Assembly: GCA_944320605.1 (NCBI GenBank)
Contig: CALUIE010000013.1
Location: 1 to 45,788 of the forward strand
Origin: an uncultured Phocaeicola sp.
GTDB lineage: Bacteria > Bacteroidota > Bacteroidia > Bacteroidales > Bacteroidaceae
DNA length: 45,788 nt
Direction: 5' to 3'
In this document: positions 30,027-38,434 of the stretch, piece after piece
Layout: each line of letters begins with the position of its first letter
Numbering within the stretch: the stretch's first letter is position 1
The notes under the pieces: model-generated
The model's input: only the letters and a program-made list of their open reading frames with translations
Told to the model about the DNA's origin: nothing
The model's database searches: none
Translations under genes and position numbers: made by a program

Positions 30027-30542
30027 ATGATAAGAAAAGAGGAAGTATATAAAATAGGTGTGATAAACAAGCCGCATGGCGTGAAAGGGGAGGTTTCCTT
30101 TACTTTTACGGACGATATTTTCGACCGCGTGGATTGTGATTATCTTATTTTGATGATGGATGGCATTCTTGTTCCTTTTTTTATTGAAGAATACCGTTTC
30201 CGCTCGGAAAATTCGGCTTTGGTGAAATTTGAGGATATCGACACTGCCGAGAAAGCTAAAATGTTCACTAATGTGGAAGTGTTTTTTCCGATGAAATATG
30301 TGGAAGAACAGGATGAAGTAACTTCCTGGAATTATTTTGTAGGTTTTGATGTGGACGATATCAATCACGGAAAACTTGGTAAGATAATCGGTGTGGACGA
30401 TTCTACTATCAATGTATTGTTTGTAATAGAAAAAGAGGATGGAAGCGAAGTCTTGCTTCCGGCGCATGAGGAATTCATACTTGACATTGACCATAAGAAG
30501 AAATGTGTGAAAGTGGAAATTCCCGATGGCTTGTTGGAGTAA
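30027..30542 (+). CDS. rimM: Ribosome maturation factor RimM
   Basis: 171 residues in two parts: an N-terminal RimM barrel ([20 protein letters not shown], with the G-I-K-HG-KGEV signature) and a C-terminal PRC-barrel ([29 protein letters not shown], ending in [29 protein letters not shown]). RimM binds ribosomal protein S19 and helps to mature the head of the 30S subunit. The gene is part of the plus-strand group, with 9 bp from murA and 15 bp to the M23-like gene. Confidence 0.93.
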   Translation: MIRKEEVYKIGVINKPHGVKGEVSFTFTDDIFDRVDCDYLILMMDGILVPFFIEEYRFRSENSALVKFEDIDTAEKAKMFTNVEVFFPMKYVEEQDEVTSWNYFVGFDVDDINHGKLGKIIGVDDSTINVLFVIEKEDGSEVLLPAHEEFILDIDHKKKCVKVEIPDGLLE

Positions 30543-30557
30543 CAAAAAACTTTGAAT

Positions 30558-31415
30558 ATGAGAAAGAAAGGACGTAAGGCATTTTGGCATAATATCAAGT
30601 TTAAATATAAACTGACTATTATAAACGAGAATACTTTGGAGGAAGTGGTAGGGATACATGTCTCTAAACTTAACGGCCTTTCTGTACTTATATTTGCCTG
30701 TACTGTAATATTTATTATTGCTGCCTCTATAATAGCATTTACACCCTTGAGGAACTATCTGCCGGGATATATGAATTCTGAGGTTCGTGAGATGGTTGTG
30801 TCTAATGCTTTACGCGCAGATTCTTTAAGGTTGGCGTTGGAGAGACAGAACAGATATATAATGAATATTCAGGATATTTTCAGCGGGAAAATACAGACTG
30901 ACACAATTCAGTCTATAGATTCACTTACAAATTTGCGGGCGGAGCAATTGATGGAGAGGACTAAAGAGGAAGAGAAATTCCGCCAACAATATGAGCAGAA
31001 AGAAAGATATAACCTGCGCGCCATAGACGATGGAAATGCTGTAGCTGGGTTGGTATTTTTCAAACCGGTAAACGGGGTTATGGAGATGAACTTTGATTTG
31101 GAGAAAAGACATTATGGAATAGATGTCATAACAGGTCCGAATGCAAATGTACTGGCTGTGCTTGACGGTACGGTCATAATGGCTACATATACAGTAAATG
31201 ATGGTTATGTAATACAAATACAGCATTCGCAGAATTTTATCAGTATATATAAACACTGTGGTTCATTGATGAAACAGCCCGGTGATAAAGTGAAAGGCGG
31301 TGATGTCATTGCTTTGGTTGGAAAGAACAATGAAAAACAGAATGAACATTATCTGCATTTTGAACTTTGGCACAGGGGGACGCCAATCAATCCGGAAAAA
31401 TATGTAGTTTTCTAA
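30558..31415 (+). CDS. M23-family (LytM-like) protein, possibly inactive
   Basis: 285 residues from ATG 30558; a TTG at 30552 is less likely. One membrane helix (about 42-62) follows a basic cytoplasmic start, then a periplasmic coiled coil (75-155) and a LytM/M23 domain (about 170-285). The zinc ligands His185 and Asp189 are present in HYGID, and His267 is the second His of the usual HxH. The first His of that pair, the general base in LytM, is Tyr265 (YLHFELW). That change is typical of EnvC/NlpD-like activators that have lost hydrolase activity, so the protein may regulate a cell-wall amidase instead of cutting peptidoglycan. It sits between rimM and dxr. Confidence 0.8.
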   Translation: MRKKGRKAFWHNIKFKYKLTIINENTLEEVVGIHVSKLNGLSVLIFACTVIFIIAASIIAFTPLRNYLPGYMNSEVREMVVSNALRADSLRLALERQNRYIMNIQDIFSGKIQTDTIQSIDSLTNLRAEQLMERTKEEEKFRQQYEQKERYNLRAIDDGNAVAGLVFFKPVNGVMEMNFDLEKRHYGIDVITGPNANVLAVLDGTVIMATYTVNDGYVIQIQHSQNFISIYKHCGSLMKQPGDKVKGGDVIALVGKNNEKQNEHYLHFELWHRGTPINPEKYVVF

Positions 31416-31419
31416 GATT

Positions 31420-32577
31420 ATGAAGAAACAAATTGCAATTTTAGGCTCAACGGGATCTATTGGAACCCAGGCTTTACAAGTAATAGAGGAACATCCTGAT
31501 TTATACGAAGTATATGCCCTTACTGCTAATAATAAGGTGGATAAACTTATTGAACAGGCGAGGAAGTTCATGCCTGAAGCTGTTGTCATTGCTAATGAGG
31601 ACAAATATCAGGTGTTGAAAGATGCTTTGGCTGATTTGCCTATAAAAGTCTATGCCGGAGCTGAAGCCTTGTGTGAAATAGTGGAATCAGGACCGATTAA
31701 TATTGTCCTGACGGCAATGGTAGGATATGCGGGATTGAAACCGACTATAAATGCCATTAAAGCCGGTAAGACTATTGCGCTGGCAAATAAGGAGACTCTT
31801 GTTGTGGCAGGCGAACTTATTACAGAACTTGCACAGCAGTACAGAACTCCTATACTGCCGGTTGACTCTGAACATTCGGCTATCTTTCAATGCTTAGAGA
31901 TGAATAATCCTATCAGTAAGGTGATACTAACGGCTTCTGGAGGTCCTTTCCGTACTTTCACCATGGAACAGTTGGCTACTGTTACCAAGGAACAGGCTTT
32001 GAAGCATCCTAACTGGAGCATGGGAGCTAAGATTACCATTGATTCTGCTTCTATGATGAACAAGGGATTCGAGGTTATTGAGGCCAAATGGCTATTCGGT
32101 GTGAAACCGGAACAGATTGAGGTGGTGGTACATCCGCAGTCGGTAATACATTCAATGGTGGAGTATATGGATGGAGCTGTAAAGGCGCAGCTTGGAGTTC
32201 CTGATATGCGCTTGCCTATACAGTATGCTTTTTCTTATCCTAAACGTGAGACGCTTTCTGGCGAACGTTTAGATTTCATGAAGTGTAGTGCGCTTACTTT
32301 CGAGGCTCCTGATACTAAACGTTTCAGGAATTTAGCTTTTGCATACTATGCCATGAATCGTGGGGGTAACATGGCATGTATATTGAATGCTGCGAACGAG
32401 GTTGTAGTAGCCTCATTCCTTAAGGATCGGATTTCTTTTCTTGGCATGAGCGATGTAATAGAAATGACTATGGACAGGGTAGCTTTCATAAATAATCCAA
32501 CATACAATGATTATGTGGAGACTGACGCCATTGCGCGCAGGATAGCTGCCGAATTGGTAATAAACTCAAGATTTTAA
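31420..32577 (+). CDS. dxr: 1-deoxy-D-xylulose 5-phosphate reductoisomerase
   Basis: 385 residues, standard length. The NADPH-binding start is ILGSTGSIGTQALQVIEEHP; GKTIALANKETLVVAGE and PVDSEHSAIFQC contain the metal-binding Asp and Glu; SASMMNKGFEVIEAKWLF carries the substrate-binding Ser/Asn/Lys/Glu cluster. It converts DXP to methylerythritol phosphate in the MEP isoprenoid pathway. The gene follows the M23-like gene by 4 bp and precedes rseP by 34 bp; dxr next to rseP is a common bacterial arrangement. Confidence 0.96.
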   Translation: MKKQIAILGSTGSIGTQALQVIEEHPDLYEVYALTANNKVDKLIEQARKFMPEAVVIANEDKYQVLKDALADLPIKVYAGAEALCEIVESGPINIVLTAMVGYAGLKPTINAIKAGKTIALANKETLVVAGELITELAQQYRTPILPVDSEHSAIFQCLEMNNPISKVILTASGGPFRTFTMEQLATVTKEQALKHPNWSMGAKITIDSASMMNKGFEVIEAKWLFGVKPEQIEVVVHPQSVIHSMVEYMDGAVKAQLGVPDMRLPIQYAFSYPKRETLSGERLDFMKCSALTFEAPDTKRFRNLAFAYYAMNRGGNMACILNAANEVVVASFLKDRISFLGMSDVIEMTMDRVAFINNPTYNDYVETDAIARRIAAELVINSRF

Positions 32578-32611
32578 TTTATTAATCTAAAAAACAAAGT
32601 AAGAAAAACAG

Positions 32612-33952
32612 ATGGAGACTTTTTTTATCCGTGCCCTTCAGTTGGTACTAAGTTTGTCTATTTTGGTTATAGTACATGAAGGTGGACACTTCTTTTTTGC
32701 GCGTCTATTCAAAATCAGGGTTGAGAAATTCTATATCTTTTTTGACCCATGGTTCTCTTTATTCAAGTTCAAACCTAAAAATTCGGATACTGAATATGGT
32801 ATAGGTTGGCTTCCGTTGGGTGGATATTGCAAAATATCAGGTATGATTGACGAGTCAATGGATACAGAGCAGATGAAACAACCTGCACAACCGTGGGAAT
32901 TCCGTTCAAAACCGGCATGGCAAAGACTGTTGGTGATGATAGGCGGTGTATTGATGAACTTTATTTTAGCTTTGTTCATTTATTCCATGATTCTGTTTAC
33001 CTGGGGTGATAAGTATATTGCACTTAAAGATATGAATTATGGACTTAAGTTTAATGAAACAGCACAGAAGATAGGTTTCCGTGACGGTGATATAATGTTG
33101 AGTGCCGATGGAAAAGAACTTGACCGTTTCGGCATGGATATGATACGAAATGTGGTTGAGGCTAAGGAAGTGAAAGTTTTGCGTAATGGTGAGACTGTAA
33201 ATATTGTTATGCCGGAACTTAGTCTGCTGGATGTAGCGAAGCAAGACCCTATGTTTGTGGATATATTCTACCCGAACGTAGTTGACTCTGTGCTGGCAGA
33301 TGGAGGATTTGCCAACGCCGGCATACAGAAAGGTGACTCGCTTATTGCCGTTAACGGTAAAATGCTGAATTCATGGAATGATTTTCAAGCCCAGATGGCC
33401 GACCTGAAACTCAGAGCACAGGTAGCAGAGAAAACTACAGCCGATTTTACTTTGGTTTATTCGCGCGCCGGAGTTCGTGATACTGTAAACGTGACTACAG
33501 ACGAGCAGTTTAAGGTGGCTGCCATAGGCGGAGTGCTGAATTATACGCCTACTGTGCGTACTTTCGGGTTCTTTGAGTCATTTCCGGCGGGTGTTACACT
33601 TGGAGTTAATACATTGAAAGGATATGTGAACGACCTTAAATACGTATTCACGAAAGAGGGAGCCAAGAGTGTAGGCGGATTTGGAACCATAGGAAGCATA
33701 TTCCCTAAAGTATGGGACTGGCAGCGTTTCTGGACTATGACTGCATTCCTGTCAATCATACTCGCATTTATGAACATATTGCCTATTCCGGCACTTGACG
33801 GCGGACATGTATTGTTCCTTATATATGAAATAGTTGCTCGCCGCAAGCCAAGCGACAAGTTCCTTGAATATGCGCAGATGGTAGGTATGTTCCTGCTTTT
33901 CGCTTTGCTCATTTGGGCTAATTTTAATGATGTTCTTAGATTCCTGTTATAA
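32612..33952 (+). CDS. rseP: RIP metalloprotease RseP (site-2 protease)
   Basis: 446 residues. The zinc site HEGGH is at 22-26 in the first membrane helix, and the third ligand is in NILPIPALDGGH near 388-399. Between them lie membrane helices and two PDZ regions, the second visible as NAGIQKGDSLIAVNGKMLNSWNDFQAQM. RseP cleaves membrane-embedded anti-sigma factors and left-over signal peptides within the inner membrane. It follows dxr and precedes the S9 peptidase gene by 13 bp. There is no bam or skp gene after it, in contrast to proteobacteria. Confidence 0.94.
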   Translation: METFFIRALQLVLSLSILVIVHEGGHFFFARLFKIRVEKFYIFFDPWFSLFKFKPKNSDTEYGIGWLPLGGYCKISGMIDESMDTEQMKQPAQPWEFRSKPAWQRLLVMIGGVLMNFILALFIYSMILFTWGDKYIALKDMNYGLKFNETAQKIGFRDGDIMLSADGKELDRFGMDMIRNVVEAKEVKVLRNGETVNIVMPELSLLDVAKQDPMFVDIFYPNVVDSVLADGGFANAGIQKGDSLIAVNGKMLNSWNDFQAQMADLKLRAQVAEKTTADFTLVYSRAGVRDTVNVTTDEQFKVAAIGGVLNYTPTVRTFGFFESFPAGVTLGVNTLKGYVNDLKYVFTKEGAKSVGGFGTIGSIFPKVWDWQRFWTMTAFLSIILAFMNILPIPALDGGHVLFLIYEIVARRKPSDKFLEYAQMVGMFLLFALLIWANFNDVLRFLL

Positions 33953-33965
33953 TAGATATCGGTTT

Positions 33966-36392
33966 ATGAAGAAAATTTTATTTTCAGCCATATTTGGCGG
34001 AATGATTCTTTCGGCTGCAGTATCTGTAGCCCAGGAAAGACTGCCTGAATATTTGCAGGCTGAGAAGTTTACTGAAAACAAACTGAAGAATATGTTGTTT
34101 TCTACCATGGTCGATCCTCATTGGTTTCAGAACGGAAAGGGCTTTTGGTATGAGTATAAGACATCAGAAGGTAAATTCTGGTATGTGGTAAATCCGTCTC
34201 AGAAGAAAAAGGAATTATTGTTCGACCGTGACAAACTTGCTGCACAATTGACAGAAATAGTGCATGATCCGTTTGAGGCGAGACAGTTGCCTGTTAAGAA
34301 TCTTAAAGCAGATGCTGATGGAAAGATTTTCACTTTCGAGGTAGTGTCTTCACAAGATGAAAAACAGGATAAGGACAAGAAGAAAAAAGTAGAGAAGAAA
34401 GTATTCTATTTTTCATACGATTTTCCTACAAAGAAGCTGACACATCTGGCAGATAAGGAAAAAGAACCTAAGAAACTTGATTGGGCTTCTGTTTCTCCTG
34501 ACGGCCAGTCCGTGGTTTATGCCAAGAATTGCAATCTGTATCGTATGAGCATGGCGGATTATCGCAAGGCACAGAAGGACGAAAAGGATAGTACGATAGT
34601 GGAAATTCAGTTGACTACCGACGGTATGCCTGATTTCGGTTATGGTATTCCTTACAGCATACTAAATACTGATACTTTGTGTAATGGCAAGCGTCGTAAG
34701 GCATGGGGATGCTGGTCGCCGGACTCGAAACATTTTGTTACCATTGTATCGGATGACAGAAAAGTAAAACCTTTGTGGGTTATCAATTCCATAGCTGAAC
34801 CTCGTCCTACTCTCGAGACGTATAAATATCAGATGCCTGGAGAAATGGAAGCTCCGGAAGAACATTTGTATATCTTCGATATGACTTCCAATACCCGCAA
34901 GGAAATCAAGGTGTCTGCATGGAAGAACCAATGGCTTGGACTTGAGGAAAGACCTTTCGAGAAGAAACAGAGAGATATGGAGTTCCGTCCTTCTGTATGG
35001 CAGGGTGACAATAACCGTTTCTTTCTGACAAGATATAGCAGGGATCTTCATCGCATAGACGTATGTACATACACTGTTGGCGAGGACTCTATAGTTCCTA
35101 TAGTGAAGGAACGTATGAATACTTATCAGGAAACACGCCCTATACATGTTATAAATGGCGGTAAGGAATTTATCCAGTGGAGTGAGCGCGACGGTTGGGC
35201 ACATCTCTATCTTTATGACGATAAAGGAAATCTGAAGAACAGGATTACGGAAGGACCTTGGCATGTGGAACAGGTATTGAAAATAGATGAGGCTACACGT
35301 ACCGTATATTTCCTGGCAAACGGCAAGGAGAAAGATGAAAACCCTTACTATGAGCATCTGTACAAAGTAAACGTAAACGGCAGCGGACTTACAAGACTGA
35401 CCAAAGGCGATTATTTCCATCAGATATCATTATCGGACGATGCGCAGTTTGCGGTTGACAATTTCTCGCGTGTAAATACAGTTCCGTGTGCTGACCTTAT
35501 AGACAGGAACGGGAACAAGGTTATGACTATTCAGGAAAGCGATTTCTCAAATCTGAAGGCTGCCGGATATAAGTTTCCTGAACTTTTCAAGGTTAAGGCG
35601 GCAGATGGTGTGACAGACCTTTACGGAGTGATGTATAAACCATACAATTTTGACTCTACAAAGGTTTATCCTATCATAGATTATGTATATCCAGGACCAC
35701 AGGTTGAGGCTGTGTATTATCCTTTTACCCGTATGAGTGTCCGTACAGACCGTTTGGCGCAGGCCGGATTTATTGTTATTTCTGTAGGACAGAGAGGAGG
35801 GCATCCAAGCCGTTCAAAATGGTATCATAATTATGGCTACGGCAATATGCGCGATTATCCTTTGGCGGACCATAAGGCTGCTGTGGAACAACTTGCGGCA
35901 AGATATAAATATATTGATATAAACAATGTCGGTATTCATGGTCATTCCGGCGGTGGTTTCATGTCAACAGCTGCGATATGCCAATATCCGGATTTCTATA
36001 AGGCTGCAGTGTCGTGTGCCGGTAACCATGACAATCGTATCTACAACCGTTGGTGGAGCGAAACACACCATGGAGTGAAAGAAACTGTTTCAGAGAAAGG
36101 TGATACAACTTTTGTATATAAGATTGCTACCAATCCGGAAATAGTGAAGCAATTGAAAGGGCATCTTATGCTTGTGCATGGAGATATAGACAATAATGTG
36201 CATCCTGCCAATACCACGCGAGTGGTCAATGCCCTTATACGTGCAGGCAAGCGTTTCGATATGTTATACCTCCCGGGACAGCGTCATGGCTTTGGCGACA
36301 TGAACGAGTATTTTTACTGGAGACTGGTAGATTATTTCTCCGAACATCTTAAAGGTAGAAAGGAAACATCTGTTGATATACCAAAGAGGTAA
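33966..36392 (+). CDS. Secreted S9 family peptidase (dipeptidyl peptidase IV-like)
   Basis: 808 residues from ATG 33966; an in-frame ATG at 33927 overlaps rseP and lies before the signal peptide (MKKILFSAIFGGMILSAAVSVAQ). The N-terminal two thirds are a beta-propeller (repeats with SPDG/WSPDSKH). The C-terminal alpha/beta-hydrolase domain has the triad Ser661 in GHSGGG, Asp742 in GDIDNNV, and His774 in GQRHG. Family members remove dipeptides or tripeptides, usually after Pro, in the periplasm. A Lys/Glu/Asp-rich insert at about 125-150 (DKDKKKKVEKK) is not common. The gene is the last of the plus-strand group; a palindrome and a strong terminator follow. Confidence 0.88.
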   Translation: MKKILFSAIFGGMILSAAVSVAQERLPEYLQAEKFTENKLKNMLFSTMVDPHWFQNGKGFWYEYKTSEGKFWYVVNPSQKKKELLFDRDKLAAQLTEIVHDPFEARQLPVKNLKADADGKIFTFEVVSSQDEKQDKDKKKKVEKKVFYFSYDFPTKKLTHLADKEKEPKKLDWASVSPDGQSVVYAKNCNLYRMSMADYRKAQKDEKDSTIVEIQLTTDGMPDFGYGIPYSILNTDTLCNGKRRKAWGCWSPDSKHFVTIVSDDRKVKPLWVINSIAEPRPTLETYKYQMPGEMEAPEEHLYIFDMTSNTRKEIKVSAWKNQWLGLEERPFEKKQRDMEFRPSVWQGDNNRFFLTRYSRDLHRIDVCTYTVGEDSIVPIVKERMNTYQETRPIHVINGGKEFIQWSERDGWAHLYLYDDKGNLKNRITEGPWHVEQVLKIDEATRTVYFLANGKEKDENPYYEHLYKVNVNGSGLTRLTKGDYFHQISLSDDAQFAVDNFSRVNTVPCADLIDRNGNKVMTIQESDFSNLKAAGYKFPELFKVKAADGVTDLYGVMYKPYNFDSTKVYPIIDYVYPGPQVEAVYYPFTRMSVRTDRLAQAGFIVISVGQRGGHPSRSKWYHNYGYGNMRDYPLADHKAAVEQLAARYKYIDINNVGIHGHSGGGFMSTAAICQYPDFYKAAVSCAGNHDNRIYNRWWSETHHGVKETVSEKGDTTFVYKIATNPEIVKQLKGHLMLVHGDIDNNVHPANTTRVVNALIRAGKRFDMLYLPGQRHGFGDMNEYFYWRLVDYFSEHLKGRKETSVDIPKR

Positions 36393-36409
36393 AAAGCTAA
36401 GTCTATTTG

Positions 36410-36431
36410 GTGTCACACGTACGTGTAACAC
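36410..36431. repeat. 22-bp near-perfect palindrome centred on ACGTACGT
   Basis: GTGTCACACGT (36410-36420) is followed directly by ACGTGTAACAC (36421-36431), a palindrome with one mismatch. It starts 17 bp after the S9 peptidase stop and has no T tract. The core resembles the recombination-site core that I recall for Mpi-type invertases (ARACGTWCGT, one mismatch), but only one copy was noticed. Confidence 0.5.
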
Positions 36432-36450
36432 TAATCTTGTACTGATACTG

Positions 36451-36502
36451 ACAAAAAATAAAATGAGGCCAACGTAATCGCTGCCTCATTTTATTTTTTT
36501 GT
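36451..36502. terminator. Bidirectional terminator between the S9 peptidase and DUF4468 genes
   Basis: ACAAAAAATAAAATGAGGC (36451-36469) pairs with the complementary GCCTCATTTTATTTTTTTGT segment (36483-36502), a stem of about 19 bp with GC at the loop and A/T tracts at the foot. It works in both directions, as needed between converging genes. Confidence 0.85.
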
Positions 36503-36511
36503 CTTTTATTG

Positions 36512-37522
36512 TTATTGTAATTTTACAGATGTTACTTCACAAATATACATTATATATTCTTTTGAAGTGTCTATGTCCTGATTCAGCGATTTCAGTTCTT
36601 CTGCTGAAAGTTCCTGTGTCATGGTCTTCTTACACTCTATTATGATTTCGGATTTGGCTGATTTATCCTTGTAGAATGATACCGTATATTTAGCGGAGTT
36701 CTCCATCATTTTACATGTATCAGTTTGCTTTTTGTCAATGAGAATATATGCCACATCTTTATTGAACAGTTTTCCGAAACCTCCCCACGAGTCAGCACTC
36801 AGTGTTATTTCATTTTCTCCTGCAGTAATTGATATCTTTCCGTTTTCTGCTATTTCATTCAGGTTGGATGGTAAATCTGATACTTTTACAATTCCGGTCT
36901 TTGGAGTTACTGGTTGTACAGTATTTTGTGTTTCTGCATTTACGCCTAAGCAGTTTTTGACTGAGCTGAACAAGTCGTCTTTAAGGTCGATTGTTTCTCT
37001 TCTGAACTTTCCGCATATAGGTGCTAATTTTGTCTTTTTCTTGTTCAGGGCCATGTCGTCTGTAATCCATTCTTCTGCAGTGTATTTTTCTCCGCCGTCG
37101 CGGTTTTCGTCGTACCAGTATCTTATGCGGCTCATTGTAAGTTTGCAGGCACCGTCATTTGCCTGAATGTAGAAATGATAATAAACTCTTGTCCTGTCCA
37201 ATGATAGAGCTGTAGAACTGAATACCATGTATTCTTCTGCTGATGCTACTATCTCTCCATTTTCTTTATTGGTATAAACTACACGGCTGTTAAGATTGTT
37301 TTCAGAAACAAATCTCTTGTTAGCCCAGTCCAAAAGAGTATTGTATAGTTCCTCTTTTTTCATTGATGGGGCTTTTATTTCCTCTTCAAAAACAATTTTT
37401 CCGTCTTGCATAGTTATTGCGCCTGCCAGATATTTTGGATTAGAATTGTCATTTTTCTTGTCGTCTTTGGCAGCCCCTAAAAGAGGTATTAATGTAAGAA
37501 ATAATAATAGTAATTTTTTCAT
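36512..37522 (-). CDS. Exported DUF4468 family protein
   Basis: 336 residues with a signal peptide (LLLLFLTLIPLLGAA, cleavage near residue 18). The region VFEEEIKAPSMKKEELYNTLLDWANKRFV and the following strands (YYHFYIQANDGACKLTMSRIRYWYDE) match DUF4468, a TBP-like fold found in Bacteroidetes exported proteins. A second, less defined domain (about 225-335) follows, with GENEITLSADSWGGFGK. Function is unknown. It is a single gene that converges on the S9 peptidase gene, with a promoter-like TAAGTTTG at 37557-37550. Confidence 0.85.
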   Translation of the reverse strand: MKKLLLLFLTLIPLLGAAKDDKKNDNSNPKYLAGAITMQDGKIVFEEEIKAPSMKKEELYNTLLDWANKRFVSENNLNSRVVYTNKENGEIVASAEEYMVFSSTALSLDRTRVYYHFYIQANDGACKLTMSRIRYWYDENRDGGEKYTAEEWITDDMALNKKKTKLAPICGKFRRETIDLKDDLFSSVKNCLGVNAETQNTVQPVTPKTGIVKVSDLPSNLNEIAENGKISITAGENEITLSADSWGGFGKLFNKDVAYILIDKKQTDTCKMMENSAKYTVSFYKDKSAKSEIIIECKKTMTQELSAEELKSLNQDIDTSKEYIMYICEVTSVKLQ

Positions 37523-37549
37523 GTGTGTTTATTTATGAGTTAATGTCGG

Positions 37550-37557
37550 CAAACTTA
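37550..37557 (-). promoter_or_regulatory. Promoter -7 element for the DUF4468 gene (TAAGTTTG)
   Basis: CAAACTTA on plus reads TAAGTTTG on minus, matching TAnnTTTG and lying 27 bp upstream of the start at 37522. No -33 match at the right distance. Confidence 0.45.
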
Positions 37558-37682
37558 CAAAAAAAATCCAAATAGGAAATATCATAATTAAAATCTCAAT
37601 GTTTATCTTTGTTAAAGTAGCGTTTTGTCTATTATTGGAGTATTACCGCTGTATAAAAACGGGTATTATCAGAAAAAATAGT

Positions 37683-37690
37683 TACATTTG
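37683..37690 (+). promoter_or_regulatory. Promoter -7 element for rsmE (TACATTTG)
   Basis: Perfect TAnnTTTG match ending 26 bp before the rsmE start. A second match, TATCTTTG, lies further upstream at 37604-37611. The gap 37523-37716 holds these divergent elements and nothing else that I can name. Confidence 0.5.
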
Positions 37691-37716
37691 TTCGTTTTTA
37701 TTTCAAATATATCATT

Positions 37717-38418
37717 ATGCACGTATTTTACACACCGGATATTATGAATAATCCTGAACTTCCGGAAGAGGAAGCAGGACATTGCTTGAGAGTCTTACGA
37801 TTGAATATTGGAGATGAGATTTTACTTACGGATGGTAATGGATATTTTTATAAAGCCGCGATAAGTTCCGCGACAGGAAAAAGATGTCAAGTCAGGATTA
37901 TTGAGAAAATATATCAGGAACCGTTATGGAAAGGTCATCTGCATATAGCCATGGCTCCTACGAAGATGATGGACAGAATAGAGTGGTTTGCAGAAAAAGC
38001 AACTGAGATAGGAATGGATGAGCTGACATTTCTGAATTGCAGGTATTCCGAACGTAAGGTTATAAAAACTGAAAGAATAGAGAAGATAGTGGTATCGGCA
38101 GTAAAGCAATCCTTGAAGGCGAGGAAGCCGGTGATAAACGAGATGACAGATTTTGAAAAGTTCTTGCAAACAGATTTCAAGGGAGACAAGTTCATTGCAC
38201 ATTGTAATGAAGGTGAGAAGATTTTGCTGAAAGATGCTATTACTCCCGGAAATGATGCTCTGGTGTTGATTGGTCCGGAAGGTGACTTCAGTAAAGAGGA
38301 AGTGGAAAAAGCTATAGAAAGAGGTTTCAAGCCGATAAGCCTTGGAAAATCACGTTTGCGTACAGAAACGGCCGCTCTTGTGGCTGTTCATACTATGAAT
38401 CTTTTGAATGCAGAATAA
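37717..38418 (+). CDS. rsmE: 16S rRNA m3U1498 methyltransferase
   Basis: 233 residues, a SPOUT-class methyltransferase. The N-terminal PUA-like domain has HCLRVLRLNIGDEILLTDGNG, and the C-terminal knot has VLIGPEGDFSKEEVEKA and the final SLGKSRLRTETAALVAVH, which are the RsmE signatures. It methylates N3 of U1498 in 16S rRNA. The DUF4836-like lipoprotein gene starts 16 bp after its stop, so they may share a transcript. Confidence 0.94.
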   Translation: MHVFYTPDIMNNPELPEEEAGHCLRVLRLNIGDEILLTDGNGYFYKAAISSATGKRCQVRIIEKIYQEPLWKGHLHIAMAPTKMMDRIEWFAEKATEIGMDELTFLNCRYSERKVIKTERIEKIVVSAVKQSLKARKPVINEMTDFEKFLQTDFKGDKFIAHCNEGEKILLKDAITPGNDALVLIGPEGDFSKEEVEKAIERGFKPISLGKSRLRTETAALVAVHTMNLLNAE

Positions 38419-38434
38419 TATAATAAATTTACGT

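Noticed and set aside
30021..30659. 212-codon minus-strand frame over rimM
   Set aside because: Antisense to rimM, which has clear family motifs; no start context or neighbours support it.
34662..35420. 252-codon minus-strand frame inside the S9 peptidase gene
   Set aside because: Long only because of codon bias on the sense strand; the sense gene has a complete catalytic triad.
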